Positions 1-5,701 are shown, counted from the first letter of the stretch. The stretch is 6,112 nt of DNA from Clostridia bacterium (GCA_017938055.1 JAGBCG010000018.1:1-6112); one strand, 5' to 3'. Made by a program: numbers and translations. The notes: generated from the letters alone by a model not told the origin.

Positions 1-279
1 CCAATATCATTGTATGAACCTGTATTCAATGAAAGTGGAGATTCTGTGTATGTTATGGATAAGGTTTGTGATGAAAAAAACACAGATGAAGCATGGCTTG
101 AAAGTATAGCAATATCACAGGCTATTGATAAACTGAGTAAAAGAGAAAAAATGATAATAAACCTTCGTTTTTTCAGAGGAAAGACTCAAATGGAGGTTGC
201 AAAGGAAATAAATATTAGTCAGGCACAGGTATCAAGACTTGAAAAGGGTGCACTGATGAAAATAAAAAAGGAAATATAA
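1..279 (+). CDS. sigG: RNA polymerase sigma-G factor, 3' end (forespore sigma factor)
   Basis: This is a 5'-truncated gene: 92 codons in frame 1 from the window edge to a TAA, so the true start lies upstream. The visible part holds region 4. The stretch RFFRGKTQMEV followed by ISQAQVSRLEK is the region 4.2 helix-turn-helix that reads the -35 element (visible residues about 57-81). The preceding ISLYEPVFNESGD..YVMD linker resembles sigma-G more than sigma-F, which typically differs in this linker and has YY..QTQSEVA in place of FF.GKTQMEVA. In endospore formers sigma-G directs late gene expression in the forespore after engulfment, including spore germination and DNA-protection genes. The core regions 2 and 3 are outside the window. 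The gene ends at a hairpin terminator. Family assignment is firm; the choice of sigma-G over sigma-F rests on the linker and HTH wording. Confidence 0.9.
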   Translation, partial: PISLYEPVFNESGDSVYVMDKVCDEKNTDEAWLESIAISQAIDKLSKREKMIINLRFFRGKTQMEVAKEINISQAQVSRLEKGALMKIKKEI

Positions 280-290
280 CGTATATAAAA

Positions 291-321
291 AATCGGAGCG
301 TAAATTAAATACGTTCCGATT
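291..321. terminator. Bidirectional terminator between sigG and DUF1846 gene
   Basis: A 12-bp stem with one G-T wobble (AATCGGAGCGTA at 291-302, TACGTTCCGATT at 310-321) encloses a 7-nt A/T loop. Read on the plus strand it is followed by TTTT after CCGA, ending sigG transcripts. Read on the minus strand the stem runs into six T residues, giving a stronger terminator for the convergent DUF1846 gene. Confidence 0.85.
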
Positions 322-331
322 TTACTTGTAT

Positions 332-1816
332 TTACTTGTGATATAACCTCTTGTGCTCGTATTTTGCTTCATAGCTTACATTTATGCCAAGACGACGAAG
401 AATCTTTTCGTCTTCTTCGCTAATAATAACCGAAAAGTGAGCATCGCTGCCCTTGAGCTTTGATAATTGTTCGGTAGCAAGCTTTGCAACATCGCTGGTC
501 TGAGCAGAAATCGTAAGAGCAATAAGAACTTCGTCTGTGTGAAGACGGGGGTTTCTGTGCTGTAGATAACAAGTCTTCAGTTGGCAGATGGGACAAAGAA
601 TGTCAGATGCAATAAGGTCAAGACTGTCATCAATGCCGCCAAGAGCTTTTAAAGAATTGAGTAAAAGAGCAGAAGCTGCACCGAGGATGGAAGAGGTCTT
701 GCCGGTAACAACCTTTCCGTCGGGAAGAAGAATAGCACCAGCGGGCTTTCCGGTTTCGTGAGCCTTATTCAAAGCGGCACAAACAGCAGGACTGTATTCA
801 GAAGTAATTACTGCCTGATTCATAAGAAGCTCAAGCTTTCTTATTGGCTCGTCACCTTGCTTTCCTTTTACCTTGTTTGCACATGCCGCGTAATATCTGC
901 GGACAATTTCAAACTTTGATGCTTCCTTGCAGACTTCGTCATCCGTAATACAGTTGCCAGCCATATTAACACCCATGTCTGTTGGAGATTTGTAAGGACA
1001 TGAGCCTTGTATTTTTTCAAAAATAGCACTGAGAACAGGGAAAATCTCTACATCTCTGTTGTAGTTTACAGCAGTTTTTCCATAAGCTTCAAGATGAAAT
1101 GGGTCAATCATGTTAACATCATTAAGGTCTGCTGTTGCGGCTTCATATGCAAGATTAACAGGATGCTTCAAGGGAAGATTCCAAACCGGGAAGGTTTCAA
1201 ACTTCGCATATCCCGCATTAACGCCCCTCTTGTGCTCGTGATAGAGCTGGCTCAGACAGGTTGCCATTTTTCCGCTTCCGGGACCTGGGGCTGTTACGAC
1301 AACAAGGGAATGTGAGGTTTCAATAAAGTCGTTTTTGCCAAGACCGTCGTCACTTACAATGTGCTTGACGTCAGAAGGGTAGCCGGCAATGGAATAGTGC
1401 TTGTAGCACTTTATGCCAAGCTTTGTGAGGTGATTGTGAAACGAATTGGCACCGCTTTGACCGTCGTATCTTGTAATAACTACACTTCCAACATACAGAC
1501 CAAGCTCACGAAAAGTATCTATAAGCCTTAAAACGTCGTCGTTGTAAGTAATGCCTAAATCGGCTCTTGTTTTGTTTGTTTCTATGTCAGAGGCATTTAT
1601 GACAATAACAATTTCCATGTCGTCACGAAGCTCCTGAAGAAGCCTTATTTTACTGTCGGGCTGAAATCCTGGCAGAACACGGCTTGCATGATAATCGTCA
1701 AATAGCTTTCCACCAAATTCAAGGTAGAGCTTTCCACCGAAATGGGCAATTCTCTGCCTTATGTGCTCCGATTGCATAGATAAGTATTTGTCGTTGTCAA
1801 AACCGATTTTGCTCAT
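332..1816 (-). CDS. DUF1846 / UPF0371 family protein
   Basis: The 494-residue protein is recognised as DUF1846 (UPF0371), about the usual full length for this family of soluble cytosolic proteins of unproven function. Visible family-like blocks are the N-terminal KIGFDNDKYLSMQSEHI, the glycine-rich TAPGPGSGKM at about 175-184, and the long NLPLKHPVNLAYEAATADL block near 213-231 followed by MIDPFHLEAYG. The glycine-rich loop suggests nucleotide or phosphate binding but does not fit the exact Walker A spacing. A cysteine cluster CPICQLKTC sits at about 408-416. The ATG at 1816 is chosen because TGAGGT lies 8 bases upstream. An in-frame TTG at 1822 would leave only 2 bases to that site. An extended -10 promoter lies just upstream and a terminator just downstream, so the gene appears monocistronic. 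The molecular reaction is not known to me. Confidence 0.9.
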   Translation of the reverse strand: MSKIGFDNDKYLSMQSEHIRQRIAHFGGKLYLEFGGKLFDDYHASRVLPGFQPDSKIRLLQELRDDMEIVIVINASDIETNKTRADLGITYNDDVLRLIDTFRELGLYVGSVVITRYDGQSGANSFHNHLTKLGIKCYKHYSIAGYPSDVKHIVSDDGLGKNDFIETSHSLVVVTAPGPGSGKMATCLSQLYHEHKRGVNAGYAKFETFPVWNLPLKHPVNLAYEAATADLNDVNMIDPFHLEAYGKTAVNYNRDVEIFPVLSAIFEKIQGSCPYKSPTDMGVNMAGNCITDDEVCKEASKFEIVRRYYAACANKVKGKQGDEPIRKLELLMNQAVITSEYSPAVCAALNKAHETGKPAGAILLPDGKVVTGKTSSILGAASALLLNSLKALGGIDDSLDLIASDILCPICQLKTCYLQHRNPRLHTDEVLIALTISAQTSDVAKLATEQLSKLKGSDAHFSVIISEEDEKILRRLGINVSYEAKYEHKRLYHK

Positions 1817-1851
1817 AAACAATTACCTCACGAAATTTTATTAACTTATAC

Positions 1852-1880
1852 ATTATACCACACAAAATATAAAAAGAAAA
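1852..1880 (-). promoter_or_regulatory. Sigma-A extended -10 promoter for DUF1846 gene
   Basis: On the minus strand a perfect TATAAT (1857 down to 1852) is preceded by TGG, the extended -10 signature TGn. The -35 position 17 bases further up reads TTTTCT, a weak match that extended -10 promoters tolerate. Initiation near 1845 would give a leader of roughly 30 bases carrying the TGAGGT ribosome binding site. Confidence 0.7.
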
Positions 1881-1917
1881 GAGTATTTTTAATTTTTCTT
1901 TTATTTTTTTATTAATT

Positions 1918-1946
1918 TTGACAAAAAATGCTATTGTAGAGATATG
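1918..1946 (+). promoter_or_regulatory. Possible promoter with perfect -35 box
   Basis: A perfect TTGACA at 1918-1923 stands in the AT-rich intergenic stretch. The hexamer 17 bases on is GATATG (1941-1946), matching TATAAT only at three positions, so activity is uncertain. It points toward the hairpin array and the four-helix-bundle gene and lies just upstream of a better promoter at 1966-1994. Confidence 0.3.
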
Positions 1947-1965
1947 TAAAAACTGTTAATTAGTG

Positions 1966-1994
1966 TTGCAAAATGTCGAACTTTGTGATATAAT
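1966..1994 (+). promoter_or_regulatory. Strong sigma-A promoter upstream of hairpin array 1
   Basis: TTGCAA at 1966-1971, a 17-base spacer and a perfect TATAAT at 1989-1994, with TGA immediately before the -10 (extended -10), make a near-consensus promoter. Initiation near 2001 would place the entire TCGATATG hairpin array inside a roughly 200-nt leader of the four-helix-bundle gene. A similar TGTTGYAAAAT...CTTTG...TATAAT block precedes the second array, suggesting the promoter belongs to the element itself. Confidence 0.7.
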
Positions 1995-2017
1995 GATTTC
2001 AAGCAAAGCTTGAAATC
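1995..2017. repeat. Perfect inverted repeat at left edge of array 1
   Basis: GATTTCAAGC and GCTTGAAATC form a perfect 10-bp stem with an AAA loop, directly after the TATAAT box and one base before the first TCGATATG unit. If transcription starts near 2001 the RNA hairpin would be cut on its 5' side, so the symmetry may act in DNA, for example as an operator or cruciform. It lacks a T-tract and is not a terminator. Confidence 0.6.
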
Positions 2018-2018
2018 G

Positions 2019-2188
2019 TCGATATGAATTCTTGCGAATTCTCGATATGTCATAATGACTCGATATGTGCTTCGCACTCGATATGTTGCTAATGCAACGA
2101 GAATTCATATCATATCGAGTTTGACCGAAGGGAAAACATATCGATTTTACTAAGTAAAAATATCGAGTAGACGAAGTCTACATATCGA
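2019..2188. repeat. TCGATATG hairpin array 1 (4 direct + 4 inverted units)
   Basis: Direct copies of TCGATATG lie at 2019, 2042, 2060 and 2078. Inverted copies (CATATCGA or ATATCGA) lie at 2111, 2137, 2160 and 2182. Spacers are mostly short palindromes: AATTC-TTGC-GAATT, TCAT-A-ATGA, TGC-TTC-GCA, TTTTAC-TAA-GTAAAA and GTAGAC-GAA-GTCTAC. The centre, where polarity flips, is the hairpin TTGC-TAAT-GCAA (2086-2097). The innermost units can extend to a 10-bp pair, ACTCGATATG with CATATCGAGT. As RNA or single-stranded DNA the whole segment could fold as nested stems with side hairpins. Spacers differ in sequence while the stems stay self-complementary, which suggests selection for structure. The array ends two bases before the ribosome binding site of the next gene. 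A related array lies at 5756-5929. I know of no named family for it. Confidence 0.9.
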
Positions 2189-2190
2189 CA

Positions 2191-2197
2191 AAAGGAG
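2191..2197 (+). promoter_or_regulatory. Ribosome binding site of four-helix-bundle gene, abutting array 1
   Basis: AAAGGAG ends 6 bases before the ATG at 2204, a strong and well-placed site. It begins two bases after the last repeat unit (ATATCGA, ending 2188), so folding of the array RNA could influence ribosome access. Confidence 0.8.
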
Positions 2198-2203
2198 AAT
2201 GAA

Positions 2204-2569
2204 ATGGAGCAGAACAAGAATCAATTAAGAGAAGAATCTATAGATTTTGCTATAGCTGTTTCTGATATATGCGATAATATTAAAGGTTGTAGCGTATATG
2301 TAAATCAACTTTTACGATCCTCTTCTTCTATAGGTGCGAACATACACGAGGCAAAGTATGCACAAAGCAGATCTGATTTCATACATAAACTTGAGATAGC
2401 ATTAAAAGAAAGCTCGGAAACAGACTATTGGCTTGAATTGATATACAGAAAGAATAAATTTGGCGAAGAAACATACAAAGAATTAAAAAATAATTGCGGT
2501 ATTATTCGCAGAAAACTAATTGCATCAATCACAACTGCAAAGAAAAACCAAGATAATGAAGGCATCTAA
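2204..2569 (+). CDS. Four helix bundle protein (S23 / 23S rRNA intervening-sequence family)
   Basis: The 121-residue protein carries the family signature QLLRSSSSIGANIHEA at about 35-50 and DFIHKLEIALKES followed by ETDYWLELI at about 58-80. It has the usual full length and an all-helical, charged composition, with no signal peptide or membrane segment. Relatives are encoded in intervening sequences within 23S rRNA genes of some bacteria, and the fold resembles the Avd accessory protein of diversity-generating retroelements. In those cases it is thought to bind nucleic acid, but no enzymatic activity is known to me. Here it sits directly behind a large array of hairpins at 1995-2188 and its promoter (1966-1994) lies upstream of that array. 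The inference that the protein recognises the repeat DNA or RNA is plausible but untested. The start is fixed by AAAGGAG 6 bases upstream. No terminator follows before the next gene, 48 bases on. Confidence 0.9.
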   Translation: MEQNKNQLREESIDFAIAVSDICDNIKGCSVYVNQLLRSSSSIGANIHEAKYAQSRSDFIHKLEIALKESSETDYWLELIYRKNKFGEETYKELKNNCGIIRRKLIASITTAKKNQDNEGI

Positions 2570-2617
2570 ATAGCTTTGTTACTTGTTGCAAAATTTAGTT
2601 AAAATAAAGGTGATATT

Positions 2618-3151
2618 ATGTTGTATAGATTTGAAACTAATATAAATGACAAAGATTATTATGAATTTAATAAATATCATTCGTCTGATTCCCCAAATGT
2701 TAAAAAAAGTGGGTTAATAGGGAAATTATATGTTCCAGCTTTATTTCTTCTTACATTTATATATTATATTATTAGAGGCGATGACTGGTATTCGTTATCT
2801 TTTGCATTGATTATATTTAGTGTCGTTTCGGTTATGTGGGTTTTCTCGTTAAAGCCACTTTCTTTACTTTTCTTAAAAATACATATTAAATTCATGAAGA
2901 AGAATGGAAAACTTCCGTACTCGAATTATGCAACATTAGAGTTTTATGATGATTACTTTGCGGAAATAACCGAAAATACGAAAACGGAAGTTAAATATGA
3001 TGCAGTGTTTAAAGTTAGAGTAAATGAACCGAAGGCAATATACATTTATCAGAATGCTGTGTTGGCATATATCATTCCATTTGCTGTTTTTGGTTCTGAT
3101 GATGAGAGAAGAAAATTTGTTGATTTTATAAATGAAAAAACCAATAAATAA
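2618..3151 (+). CDS. YcxB-like two-TM membrane protein
   Basis: This is a 177-residue protein of unknown function. The opening FETNINDKDYYEFNKYHS, two hydrophobic segments at about 33-53 and 60-80, and a soluble C-terminal part follow the plan of YcxB-like proteins. In the C-terminal part LEFYDDYFAEITENTKTEVKYDAVFKV is followed by YIIPFAVFGSDDERRKFVDFI, the typical YcxB C-terminal domain pattern of a beta-rich region ending in a 'proline-then-helix' segment. The protein is probably an inner-membrane protein with the C-terminal domain in the cytoplasm. AAAGGTGA supplies a ribosome binding site 5-7 bases before the ATG. It follows the four-helix-bundle gene by 48 bases without a visible terminator and no convincing promoter of its own was found, so co-transcription is possible. 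Codons are more AT-rich than in the ZIP gene downstream. Family assignment is from pattern only. Confidence 0.7.
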   Translation: MLYRFETNINDKDYYEFNKYHSSDSPNVKKSGLIGKLYVPALFLLTFIYYIIRGDDWYSLSFALIIFSVVSVMWVFSLKPLSLLFLKIHIKFMKKNGKLPYSNYATLEFYDDYFAEITENTKTEVKYDAVFKVRVNEPKAIYIYQNAVLAYIIPFAVFGSDDERRKFVDFINEKTNK

Positions 3152-3220
3152 CTGGCATCTAAATCGTACACTAATTTTAGAATAATAAAAAACTAATATT
3201 TAAGTAAATGGGTGATTGTT

Positions 3221-3979
3221 TTGAATATAGTTGTGATGACGGCACTTGGCGTAGGAGGAGCAACGGTAATAGGTGCTGTAGTTGGCTTTTTCTTTAAAAA
3301 GCTTTCCCATAAATACAGTGATTATATACTGTCATTTGCAGCGGGAGTAATGCTGTGTGCGGCGGTATGTGGACTTGTTTTGCCGTCACTGGAATATGGA
3401 AAAGGAGTTCCGGCAATTTTTGTGACAGTTGTTGGCATATTCTGCGGAGCATTGTTGCTGAATTTTATTGATAAGCTTGTACCTCACCTGCACAGAATGT
3501 CAGGAAAAGATATTGAGGGACATGGCAAGGAAAATGAAAAATTGAATAAGGTGCTGTTGTTTGTAATGGCAATAGCAATACATAATTTACCTGAGGGAAT
3601 AGCGGCAGGTGTTGGCTTTGGAACAGGAAATACAGCAAAGGCTGTGACAATAGCACTTGGTATTGCACTTCAGAATATCCCTGAGGGTATGGTTATAATA
3701 GCTCCGATGCTTGCATCAGGAATGGGAAACCGTAAGACTTTTGTAATAGCGGCACTTACGGGAGTTGTTGAGGTTGTAGGAACGTTTATTGGATATTTTG
3801 CTGTAAGCATTTCAAGTGCGGTTTTGCCATTTGCACTTGCATTTGCTGCAGGAACAATGCTGTATGTAATAAGTGATGAAATGATTCCCGAAACTCACCA
3901 TAACAGTGAAAGAGGAATTACATATTTGTTGCTTGTAGGATTCTGTCTTATGCTGGTAATGGATTTCTTTCTTGCTTAA
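3221..3979 (+). CDS. ZIP family divalent metal transporter (ZupT/GufA type)
   Basis: The 252-residue integral membrane protein has about eight hydrophobic segments and matches the ZIP family, which moves Zn2+ and other divalent metals (Fe2+, Mn2+) into the cytoplasm. The metal-site motifs are present: HNLPEG at about 121-126, QNIPEG at about 151-156, and DEMIPETH near 219-226. The loop HLHRMSGKDIEGHGKENEK between the third and fourth membrane segments is the variable, His-containing loop. I chose TTG at 3221 because GGGTGAT sits 5 bases upstream, mirroring the GGTGAT site of the preceding gene. A GTG at 3212 would add three residues but overlaps that site and has no Shine-Dalgarno of its own. 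No own promoter or clear downstream terminator was identified. The substrate cannot be settled from sequence. Confidence 0.92.
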   Translation: MNIVVMTALGVGGATVIGAVVGFFFKKLSHKYSDYILSFAAGVMLCAAVCGLVLPSLEYGKGVPAIFVTVVGIFCGALLLNFIDKLVPHLHRMSGKDIEGHGKENEKLNKVLLFVMAIAIHNLPEGIAAGVGFGTGNTAKAVTIALGIALQNIPEGMVIIAPMLASGMGNRKTFVIAALTGVVEVVGTFIGYFAVSISSAVLPFALAFAAGTMLYVISDEMIPETHHNSERGITYLLLVGFCLMLVMDFFLA

Positions 3980-4019
3980 CTACTGAAATTTTTCTGTGAA
4001 TAATAATTTGAACAAGCCA

Positions 4020-4048
4020 TTGACTTTTATATGATTGTCTGATAGAAT
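4020..4048 (+). promoter_or_regulatory. Sigma-A promoter of MATE leader
   Basis: TTGACT (4020-4025), a 17-base spacer and TAGAAT (4043-4048) form a near-consensus promoter. Initiation near 4055 would give a leader of about 185 nt before the MATE start, long enough to hold the aptamer-like hairpins and terminator. Confidence 0.8.
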
Positions 4049-4087
4049 AATTAACTGTGTTCGTTAGAACACTTAGAATTGAATAAG

Positions 4088-4209
4088 GTTTCATCGGAGG
4101 ATTGAGCATCGCAATGCTACGGGTTAGTACTAACCCTGATCGGATAAGATGTCGAGTGCGCTCGGTTATATCATAAGGTATACGTCTTATGACATAGCCG
4201 AGTTTTTTT
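4088..4209 (+). promoter_or_regulatory. Probable guanidine-IV (mepA-type) riboswitch with terminator platform
   Basis: Seen directly: a hairpin AGCAT-CGCA-ATGCT (4105-4118), then ACGGG, then a second hairpin GGGTTAG/CTAACCC (4121-4136). The flanks ATCGG (4093-4097) and CTGAT (4136-4140) can pair through one G-U to close a junction containing the unpaired AGGATTG. Downstream, CGAG-TGCG-CTCG (4153-4164) can form a small hairpin that shares CTCG with the 5' arm of the terminator at 4161-4209, giving mutually exclusive structures. Known: guanidine-IV RNAs (mepA motif) occur in Clostridia upstream of MATE transporters and act at transcription termination. The assignment to that class is my recognition from layout, the GAGGATTGAGC and CTACGGG wording and the downstream gene, not a covariance-model match. 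Other efflux-linked leader classes remain possible. In an ON model, ligand binding would favour read-through into the pump gene. Confidence 0.6.
4161..4209 (+). terminator. Intrinsic terminator in MATE leader
   Basis: CTCGGTTATATCATAAG (4161-4177) pairs with CTTATGACATAGCCGAG (4186-4202) through 17 positions with one U-G wobble and one A-C mismatch, followed at once by seven T residues (4203-4209). It ends only 34 bases before the MATE start codon, downstream of the promoter, so it is an attenuator and not the end of the ZIP gene. Confidence 0.88.
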
Positions 4210-4243
4210 GTGAATCTTACTTTTTTGAAAGGAGTGCATGTTT

Positions 4244-5581
4244 ATGAGAATTCAGCTTTCAGATCATTTCACATATGGAAAACTAATAAAATTCACATTG
4301 CCCACAATGGCAATGATGATTGTTTCATCTGTCTATGGTGTTGTGGACGGATTGTTTGTCTCAAATTTTGCAGGAAAAACGCCCTTTGCGGCAATCAACT
4401 TGATTATGCCGTATATCATGATTTTTTCTACAATAGGCTTCATATTTGGCACAGGTGGTTCTGCTATTGTTGCAAAGACAATGGGAGAAAGAAGAAAAGA
4501 CAAGGCAAATAACTATTTTTCACTGTTTGTTTATGTTTCCTTTGCTTTAGGTGTTTTGTTTGCTGTTTTGGGAATAGTTTGTGCTAGACCGATTGCCGTT
4601 TTGCTTGGTGCTGAAGGAAACTTGTTGAAAGATGCAGTGTGGTATGCCCGTATTATCTTGCTTGTTTTGCCATTTAATACACTACAGTTTTTATTTCAAC
4701 CATTTTTTTCTACAGCAGAAAAACCCCAGCTTGGTTTGGTTACTACAATATCATCAGGTGTTATGAATATTGTGTTGGATGCAGTTCTTGTTCTGCTTCT
4801 GCCACAGGAATATAAACTTGCCGGTGCTGGTGTAGCCACAGCAATGAGTCAGGTTGTGGGTGGTACGATTCCGCTAATTTATTTTGGTAGAGAGAACAAC
4901 AGTATTCTGCGTATTGGAAAAGCGACATTTGATGGTAAAATAATAATAAAAGCAACAACAAATGGTTCGTCAGAGTTTATGACCAATGTTTCTATGAGCG
5001 TGGTAGGTATGCTTTACAATATTCAGTTAATCAAATATGCTGGAGAAAATGGTGTTGCTGCTTATGGTGTAATGATGTATGTCAGTATGATCTTCTCTGC
5101 TATGTTTATTGGATACTCCATGGGTACAGCACCTGTCATTGGATATCATTATGGTGCAAATAACCACAAAGAACTTAAGGGCTTGCTCAGAAGAAGTGTT
5201 GTGATAATTGGCGGCTTGGCTGTTGGTATGCTTATTGCCAGCGAAGTACTTGCCGTACCACTCACAAATTTGTTTGTAGGGTATGACGATGAACTTATGG
5301 ATATAACTGTTTCAGGTTTCAGAATTTTCGCAGTATCCTTCTTGTTTATGGGTTATGCAATATATGGTTCTTGTTTCTTTACAGCACTAAACGATGGTCT
5401 GACTTCTGCTATCATTTCTTTTTTACGAACATTAGTGTTTCAGGTTGCCGCAGTGTTACTGCTGCCCATGATTTTTGGTGTTGATGGAATTTGGTACTCT
5501 ATCATTGTTGCTGAATTTATGGCTATGGCACTCAGTGCGTTTTTCATTGTGGTCAAAAGAAAGAAGTATCAATATATGTAA
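4244..5581 (+). CDS. MATE family multidrug/cation efflux transporter, MepA-like
   Basis: The 445-residue protein has about twelve hydrophobic segments in two homologous halves, the usual MATE length. Characteristic stretches are SSVYGVVDGLFVSNFAG near 28-44, GTGGSAIVAKTMGERR near 69-84, LAGAGVATAMSQ near 192-203 at the end of the first half, and SMGTAPVIGYHYGANN near 292-307 as the second-half counterpart. MATE pumps of the MepA/DinF branch export cationic compounds across the cytoplasmic membrane in exchange for Na+ or H+. The probable guanidine-IV riboswitch in its leader points to guanidine or a related guanidinium compound as inducer and perhaps substrate; that is inference. ATG at 4244 is preferred because AAAGGAG (4228-4234) is 9 bases upstream, whereas the ATG at 4238 is only 3 bases away. 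The gene is bounded by its own promoter and a terminator, so it is a single-gene unit. Confidence 0.92.
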   Translation: MRIQLSDHFTYGKLIKFTLPTMAMMIVSSVYGVVDGLFVSNFAGKTPFAAINLIMPYIMIFSTIGFIFGTGGSAIVAKTMGERRKDKANNYFSLFVYVSFALGVLFAVLGIVCARPIAVLLGAEGNLLKDAVWYARIILLVLPFNTLQFLFQPFFSTAEKPQLGLVTTISSGVMNIVLDAVLVLLLPQEYKLAGAGVATAMSQVVGGTIPLIYFGRENNSILRIGKATFDGKIIIKATTNGSSEFMTNVSMSVVGMLYNIQLIKYAGENGVAAYGVMMYVSMIFSAMFIGYSMGTAPVIGYHYGANNHKELKGLLRRSVVIIGGLAVGMLIASEVLAVPLTNLFVGYDDELMDITVSGFRIFAVSFLFMGYAIYGSCFFTALNDGLTSAIISFLRTLVFQVAAVLLLPMIFGVDGIWYSIIVAEFMAMALSAFFIVVKRKKYQYM

Positions 5582-5636
5582 TCTTAAATTGCATCATCAA
5601 TTCATGAAACTATAAGATTTTTAATAAACTCATTGA

Positions 5637-5666
5637 AAAAACGACTTGTCAAAACAAGTCGTTTTT
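5637..5666. terminator. Terminator after MATE gene
   Basis: AAAAACGACTTG (5637-5648) and CAAGTCGTTTTT (5655-5666) form a 12-bp stem around TCAAAA, with the T-run acting as the poly-U tract on the plus strand. The A-run on the left makes it work on the minus strand too. The sequence TTTTTCTGGTG that ends and follows it is identical to that at the tRNA-Leu terminator near 5958. Confidence 0.88.
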
Positions 5667-5701
5667 CTGGTGTGAGTGTTCTTATAGGATTTACTAAAAA
5701 A

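Noticed and set aside
175..184. Canonical Walker A motif within the DUF1846 protein (residue numbers given)
   Set aside because: The TAPGPGSGKM loop lacks the GxxxxGK[S/T] spacing, so ATPase activity is not claimed.
1007..1315. Plus-strand 102-codon reading frame
   Set aside because: It lies entirely antisense inside the well-supported DUF1846 gene and lacks a Shine-Dalgarno site or recognisable domain.
2019..2188. CRISPR array
   Set aside because: Repeat units are only 8 bases, flip orientation in the middle, and the spacers are palindromic and irregular in length. No cas genes are present.
1995..2188. 23S rRNA intervening sequence
   Set aside because: No rRNA sequence flanks the array or the four-helix-bundle gene; the neighbours are protein genes.
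3465..3668. Minus-strand frame within ZIP gene (and a similar one at 4761-4961 in the MATE gene)
   Set aside because: Antisense shadows of clear membrane-protein genes, without start signals or family resemblance.
4135..4150. Resemblance of CCTGATCGGATAA to the TPP riboswitch 3' part
   Set aside because: The CTGAGA element and the GCGTAGGGA tail of TPP aptamers are missing, and a MATE pump behind this fold fits another class better.
4210..4512. Plus-strand 100-codon reading frame overlapping the MATE start
   Set aside because: It is an out-of-frame shadow of the MATE gene starting inside the leader; the MATE frame has the ribosome binding site and family motifs.
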